Below, piece after piece: positions 60,252 to 64,000 of a DNA stretch of 64,000 bases. Position numbers and translations under genes: made by a program. Location: assembly GCA_002245135.1 (NCBI GenBank), contig NGBS01001188.1, positions 1 through 64,000 on the forward strand, given 5' to 3'. The notes below the pieces were generated by a model. It saw only the letters and a program-made list of their open reading frames with translations, made no database searches and was not told where the DNA came from. Source of the stretch: Proteromonas lacertae. Its lineage: Eukaryota; Sar; Bigyra; Opalinata; Proteromonadidae. Within the stretch, counting starts at the first letter, position 1. Every line of letters starts with the position of its first letter.

Positions 60252-61256
60252 ATATTATTGATTATATTATTATTATCTTATATAAATCATTTATCTTGTA
60301 TTGTCCTTTTCTATAACATAATAGAATGAATCTAAGATTAATCTTCGATTGAGTTTGATTCTATTTGTTTCTATTGTTTTATTGCTTTTATACCTGTTAC
60401 TATGACTTTTCACCAGAATCCCTTACTGTAATATGTTTTATTGTAGACATGAACAATTTTGATTATTTTTTATTTCTTATTCTCATATATACACTCTCTT
60501 TTCTATTTTTATATAAACACTTTATATCATACAAATTATGAGTTTATAAAAACAAAATAAATAACATATATATCCATTCATGTTTTTATTATTCTATCTA
60601 TGCTTAATGATGATTTAAAGAGAAAAATTAAAAATGATGAAAGAAACGGCTAAATATTTATAAATAGAAAAGTATTTTTGCTAAATTTACTTGTAAATGA
60701 TGTATTATGATGATAGTTAATAGATGATCGTGAAGTATGGTGATGGTTTTATTATTACAGAATGATTAAATGCAGAAAGAAACATATTTCAAGTGTAATT
60801 CATACTAGACTTGCATGATGATAATATGAAGATGTCTAAATGATATGTAAATTAATAATGATATGATTTGTTAGTAATTATGATGATAACCTGAAATTGT
60901 TAATTTGTGTAAGATGGTGTGAGAATATGAATGATCAAATATTCTATTTAAGATGTATTAAAATTAGAGTATAATATGTGTTATTTTTGTAAAGTAAATA
61001 ATTTGTTAAGACATTTTGATTATCTATACCATTTCTTCAATGTTATTGGAAAAATAACACCTATAATTACGTAACATTCAATTAAGATGAAAAATACAAA
61101 AACAGGTCGAAATTATTCTGAATCATTATCTGTTGCATATAGTAGTGTAGAATAATTAGTAGAAGAACTTTTGTATTGTTTAATTTTCTTATGTTTTATA
61201 TAGGTGAAAAGAAGAAGGTTATAAAAGAAGTACTTATTGCAAATATGTAATTATAG
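60252..61256. other. Gene-free stretch of about 1 kb
   Basis: A/T-rich sequence with many stops in all frames. I see no RNA gene or recognisable repeat. Short intron-like GTACTT...TTATAG lies at its 3' end (about 61230-61256), directly before the carboxylase fragment. Confidence 0.6.
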
Positions 61257-62519
61257 GTTCATTTGGTAATAATATTGACAGGTTATGGTGCTTTAAATAA
61301 GTTAATGGGTAAAACAGTTTATACTTCAAATAATCAATTAGGTGGTTCAAGTATAATGTATAGCAATGGTCTATCTCATTTGGTAGTAAATAATGATTTA
61401 GAAGGTGTAGAAAAAGTAATTGAATGGTTAGAATTTGTTCCAAAAACCAAAGAAGATCAATTAGTTCCATATATTTTGAATGATAAAATTGAAAGAGAAA
61501 TAGAATATGAAATTCCCTCAATTCCATCAGATCCTCGTTTAATGTTAACTGGTGTAGAAACAGAATCAGGTTTTAAAAGTGGATTCTTTGATAAAGATAC
61601 TTTTATAGAAACATTAGGAGGTTGGGCAAAGACTGTAATATGTGGAAGAGCGAGATTAGGTGGATATGCATGTGCTATAATTGCAACAGAAAATCGTACA
61701 ATTGACTGTATAATCCCAGCTGATCCAGCTACACTTCAATCACAAGAATAAATAATCCATCAAGCTGGTGGAGTATGGTATCCAGATAGTGCATTTAAAA
61801 CAGCAACAGCTATTAATGATTTTAATAGTGAGAATTTACCATTATTTATATTTGCGAATTGGCGAGGCTTTAGTGGTGGTGATCATGATATGTTTGAAGA
61901 AATCTTGAAATATGGTTCTCAAATAGTTGATGCTCTTGTTCATTATAAATATCCAATTATAATTTATTTACCACCACATAGTGAATTAAGAGGTGGAGCT
62001 TGGGTGGTATTAGATTCAACAATTAACAGTGATATGATTGAAATGTATGCTGACACATCGTCAAGAGGTGGAGTATTAGAACCAGCTGGTACAACTGAGA
62101 TAAAATATCGTATTGGTGATATATTGAAAACAGCTCATCGTTTAGATAAAACTTTACAAGAATATGATTTAGAATTATGTAATAATACAGAATTGAAAGA
62201 AGAAGAAAAGAAAGTGATATTAGAAAAGATAAAAAGTCGTGAAGAGCTATTATTAACTACTTATAGACATATCGCAGAATCATTTGCTGATTTACATGAT
62301 ACTCTAGGTAGAATGTGTGAGAAAGGAGCAATAAATAGTCGTTTTAATGGTATTAGAAAGAAGTTTATAACGAAGAATGTAGAATCCAATGCTAGTGAAG
62401 ACACTAAAACATCAATTGATAGTCTTTTTAATGTTGTTAATCATTTAAATAAGAATTCAATGGAAGTTAATATTGTTAATATAAGAAATGCTTTAAGAAA
62501 GAAATTTACATTTCAATAA
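61257..62519 (+). pseudogene. Acetyl-CoA carboxylase carboxyltransferase fragment with in-frame stop
   Basis: The sequence matches the C-terminal carboxyltransferase region of eukaryotic multidomain acetyl-CoA carboxylase: ILTGYGALNKLMGKTVYTSN, QLGGSSIMYSNGLSHL, VICGRARLGGYACAIIATE, FANWRGFSGGDHDMFEE and YADTSSRGGVLEPAGTTEIK. It would normally transfer the carboxyl group from biotin to acetyl-CoA. The upstream biotin carboxylase and biotinyl domains (well over 1,000 residues) are absent: similarity starts abruptly after an intron-like acceptor at 61256. A TAA at 61749-61751 interrupts the same frame between ATLQSQE and IIHQAGGVWYPDS, where the family has a lysine codon; one A-to-T change explains it. 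The last about 140 residues and the stop at 62519 are intact. I judge it a pseudogene fragment. Confidence 0.75.
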
Positions 62520-62689
62520 TTAAAATTATTGTTATTATTATTTCCAGATTTTCATTTTTTTTGTTATTAAATTTACTCTTTTTTCTTTTTTAAATTAATT
62601 CAAAAAAAACAAATAAAAATGTTTAAGTGAAGATTTATTAATAAAATGGTAATAAACAGTGTTGTATTTTTCGGTCAAAAAATATAGGT

Positions 62690-63735
62690 TTAGTTGACCT
62701 CCTATTGAACATGAGTTAAGAAGCATATAATCTAACCATATATACAAAATTAATGTTTTATACATCATCTTTCAAATATCAAATTTGACAGTCGGTCGAT
62801 GCGCTTTTTATATTACTATTATTTTGATGTAATTCTCAATGATGACTCACAGTAACATATAATCAACATAATATTAAATTAATTATAGAATAAAAAAAAT
62901 AAAAGAAAAAACATCAAGCTTGATGGTTTGACTAAGTAAATCTTTATTTTTTAAGATTTAGATCATTTAAATGTATAATTACTCAATATTTATAAGACTT
63001 TATAATATATGAAACTATAGGGATATCACATTACCCCCTATCGCATCAAAAGAGTTGTGCATTTATTCAATTGTTGTATGTTAGAGAAGTAACATTTTAA
63101 CTACTTCAAAATGTTTTGGAAAACGTGATTAAAATAAAATATTCAGATTATTACATATGGTAAAAGCCAAAGTCAATTCAGATTCCGTCAACAAAGATCT
63201 ATTTAAATTAATAACCTTCAATGCAGTCAGTACAATATTAGACTTACCAGAATTTAGAAGGTTTTGCTTCAAACTAGGATATATTATACCTCTAAGAGAG
63301 TTTTATAATGCTTATTTATTTTCAGAAACTGAGAAAGTAAGAGACTTATTGAAGACAAATCATTAATATCCAAAAATAGATATCTATTATTATAATTACA
63401 ATAATATTTGTTTTTTAGAGATAGTAATCAATATAAATTAATCATCAAAATAACTTGTTGTTTATAAATATGTTAAATATCACTATTGAGTAGTTTGTAG
63501 ATGAATTTTAATATATTAGTATAGATATTTATATAATTTCAACCAATCTTATTCTAACTATGGTAATTAAAGTAAAACAAGAAGCAGGAATAATATTTTA
63601 TATAGTATGATAGTTTGTATTAAACAAATGTTACTCAGTATGTAATTAAAATAGATTTTAACAAAATAATGCTCAAGGTTTGACCGACCGTCAGTCAAAG
63701 CTAGATTATAGGTTTTACCTATAACCTATAGGTTA
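62690..63735 (+). mobile_element. Right copy of a TIR repeat element
   Basis: Matches the minus strand of 1284-2112 over its central part (for example TTGACCTCCTATTGAACATGAG, CAAATTTGACAGTCGG and ATATCACATTACCCCCTA). It carries the ORF 63157-63366. Its distal end near 63690-63735 contains AGCTAGATTATAGGTTTTAC and ACCTATAGGTTACCTAT, similar to the terminal block at 2137-2176 of the other copy. I infer a non-autonomous or decayed DNA transposon. Confidence 0.55.
63157..63366 (+). CDS. Small ORF in the repeat element, possible hAT-type transposase remnant
   Basis: It encodes 69 residues: MVKAKVNSDSVNKDLFKLIT, then FNAVSTILDLPEFRRFCFKL and GYIIPLREFYNAYLFSETEK. Its homolog in the other copy (minus strand, about 1440-1640) is damaged. 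The order 'LxxxIxFNxxxxxxxxxxxFRxFCxxLxYxxPxRxxxxxxxL' recalls the segment between the BED finger and the catalytic core of hAT transposases, though no BED finger or catalytic residues are present. With only this fragment the assignment is weak; it could be another element protein. Confidence 0.35.
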   Translation: MVKAKVNSDSVNKDLFKLITFNAVSTILDLPEFRRFCFKLGYIIPLREFYNAYLFSETEKVRDLLKTNH

Positions 63736-63835
63736 CCTATTTATACAACCCTGGTAATAAATGAAAAAAATATCAATATTTCTATCTTTCTACTATTTCA
63801 TTTTTTATTTAACTGTAGATTATCATACTTATATT

Positions 63836-64000
63836 TCACATTACATTACCATATTCTTTTACAAATTTTAACATAAGATACTCATTCTGGAATAATCTAT
63901 TATATTTCTTGTAGATATAATAATAATTTACACTTTTAAATGGAGTATTTCTTATTTTTTCTATATCCACATATCTTACATCATCATCTAAATAATACAA
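63836..64000 (-). CDS. Partial 3' end of an unknown minus-strand gene
   Basis: From the window edge, 54 codons are open on the minus strand (LYYLDDDVRYVDIEKIRNTP, FKSVNYYYIYKKYNRLFQNE, YLMLKFVKEYGNVM) and end at TGA. The composition looks like a real protein, but I do not recognise it. The start lies outside the window. Confidence 0.4.
   Translation of the reverse strand: MYYLDDDVRYVDIEKIRNTPFKSVNYYYIYKKYNRLFQNEYLMLKFVKEYGNVM

Noticed and set aside
60252-61256. tRNA, rRNA or other structural RNA in the gene-free stretch
   Set aside because: No cloverleaf or conserved RNA motif could be recognised by eye.
61749-61751. Reassigned TAA codon (non-standard genetic code)
   Set aside because: Intact genes such as LSM1 and CPSF2 use TAA or TAG only as terminators, so a single nonsense change is simpler.

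Overview
The window is nuclear DNA of an AT-rich, gene-dense, intron-rich unicellular eukaryote. The evidence is spliceosomal GT-AG introns of mostly 25-41 nt in nearly every recognisable gene, eukaryote-only proteins (CPSF2, LSm1, RCC1-TBC, a kinesin relative, class I PDE, A20/AN1, COA1-like) and standard stop codons. I cannot name the lineage. COA1-like domains suggest a mitochondrion with cytochrome oxidase.

Region 1 (1-18.6 kb) is a tandem family of paralogous surface-protein genes. Three have a readable 5' end (A 3973-9155, B 11835-15823, C 16058-18387), and two 3' fragments lie at 1-1125 and 2304-2995. Each predicted protein has a cytoplasmic N-terminus, one membrane helix and a very long extracellular array of N/D/I/V-rich repeats. 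Most end in a Cys-containing module that recalls bacteriophage tail-fibre architecture. A, B and C share an upstream inverted-repeat element about 60 bp before the ATG. Four minus-strand metallothionein-like genes are interleaved with them. One was copied together with a surface-gene 3' end as a 1.15-kb duplication.

Region 2 (18.6-45.3 kb) is a compact housekeeping and cytoskeletal block: cyclic-nucleotide PDE, a kinesin-like protein without a recognisable P-loop, a possibly ciliary coiled-coil protein, a TFHPEIN-repeat protein, an MFS transporter, three GIDE/MUL1-like membrane proteins (one truncated), CPSF2, a PP2C phosphatase, a short coiled-coil protein, an A20/AN1 zinc finger, LSm1, a tandem COA1-like protein, an RCC1-TBC fusion and a small C2HC zinc-finger protein.

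Region 3 (45.5-60.3 kb) is one giant secreted mosaic protein of nearly 5,000 residues, with PA14, putative-Ig, galactose-binding-like, beta-helix-like and EGF modules, and with several frame breaks. Region 4 (60.3-64 kb) has about 1 kb of apparently empty sequence, a 5'-truncated acetyl-CoA carboxylase carboxyltransferase fragment with an in-frame stop, one copy of a TIR repeat element (the other copy, inverted, is at 1.3-2.2 kb), and the end of a further minus-strand reading frame.

Many reading frames are broken by single-base indels, including genes that otherwise look functional, often at homopolymers. I read this as a mixture of residual sequencing error and real decay, most severe in gene B and in the 5' half of the giant gene. 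Exon boundaries were read by eye and may be off by a base or two.
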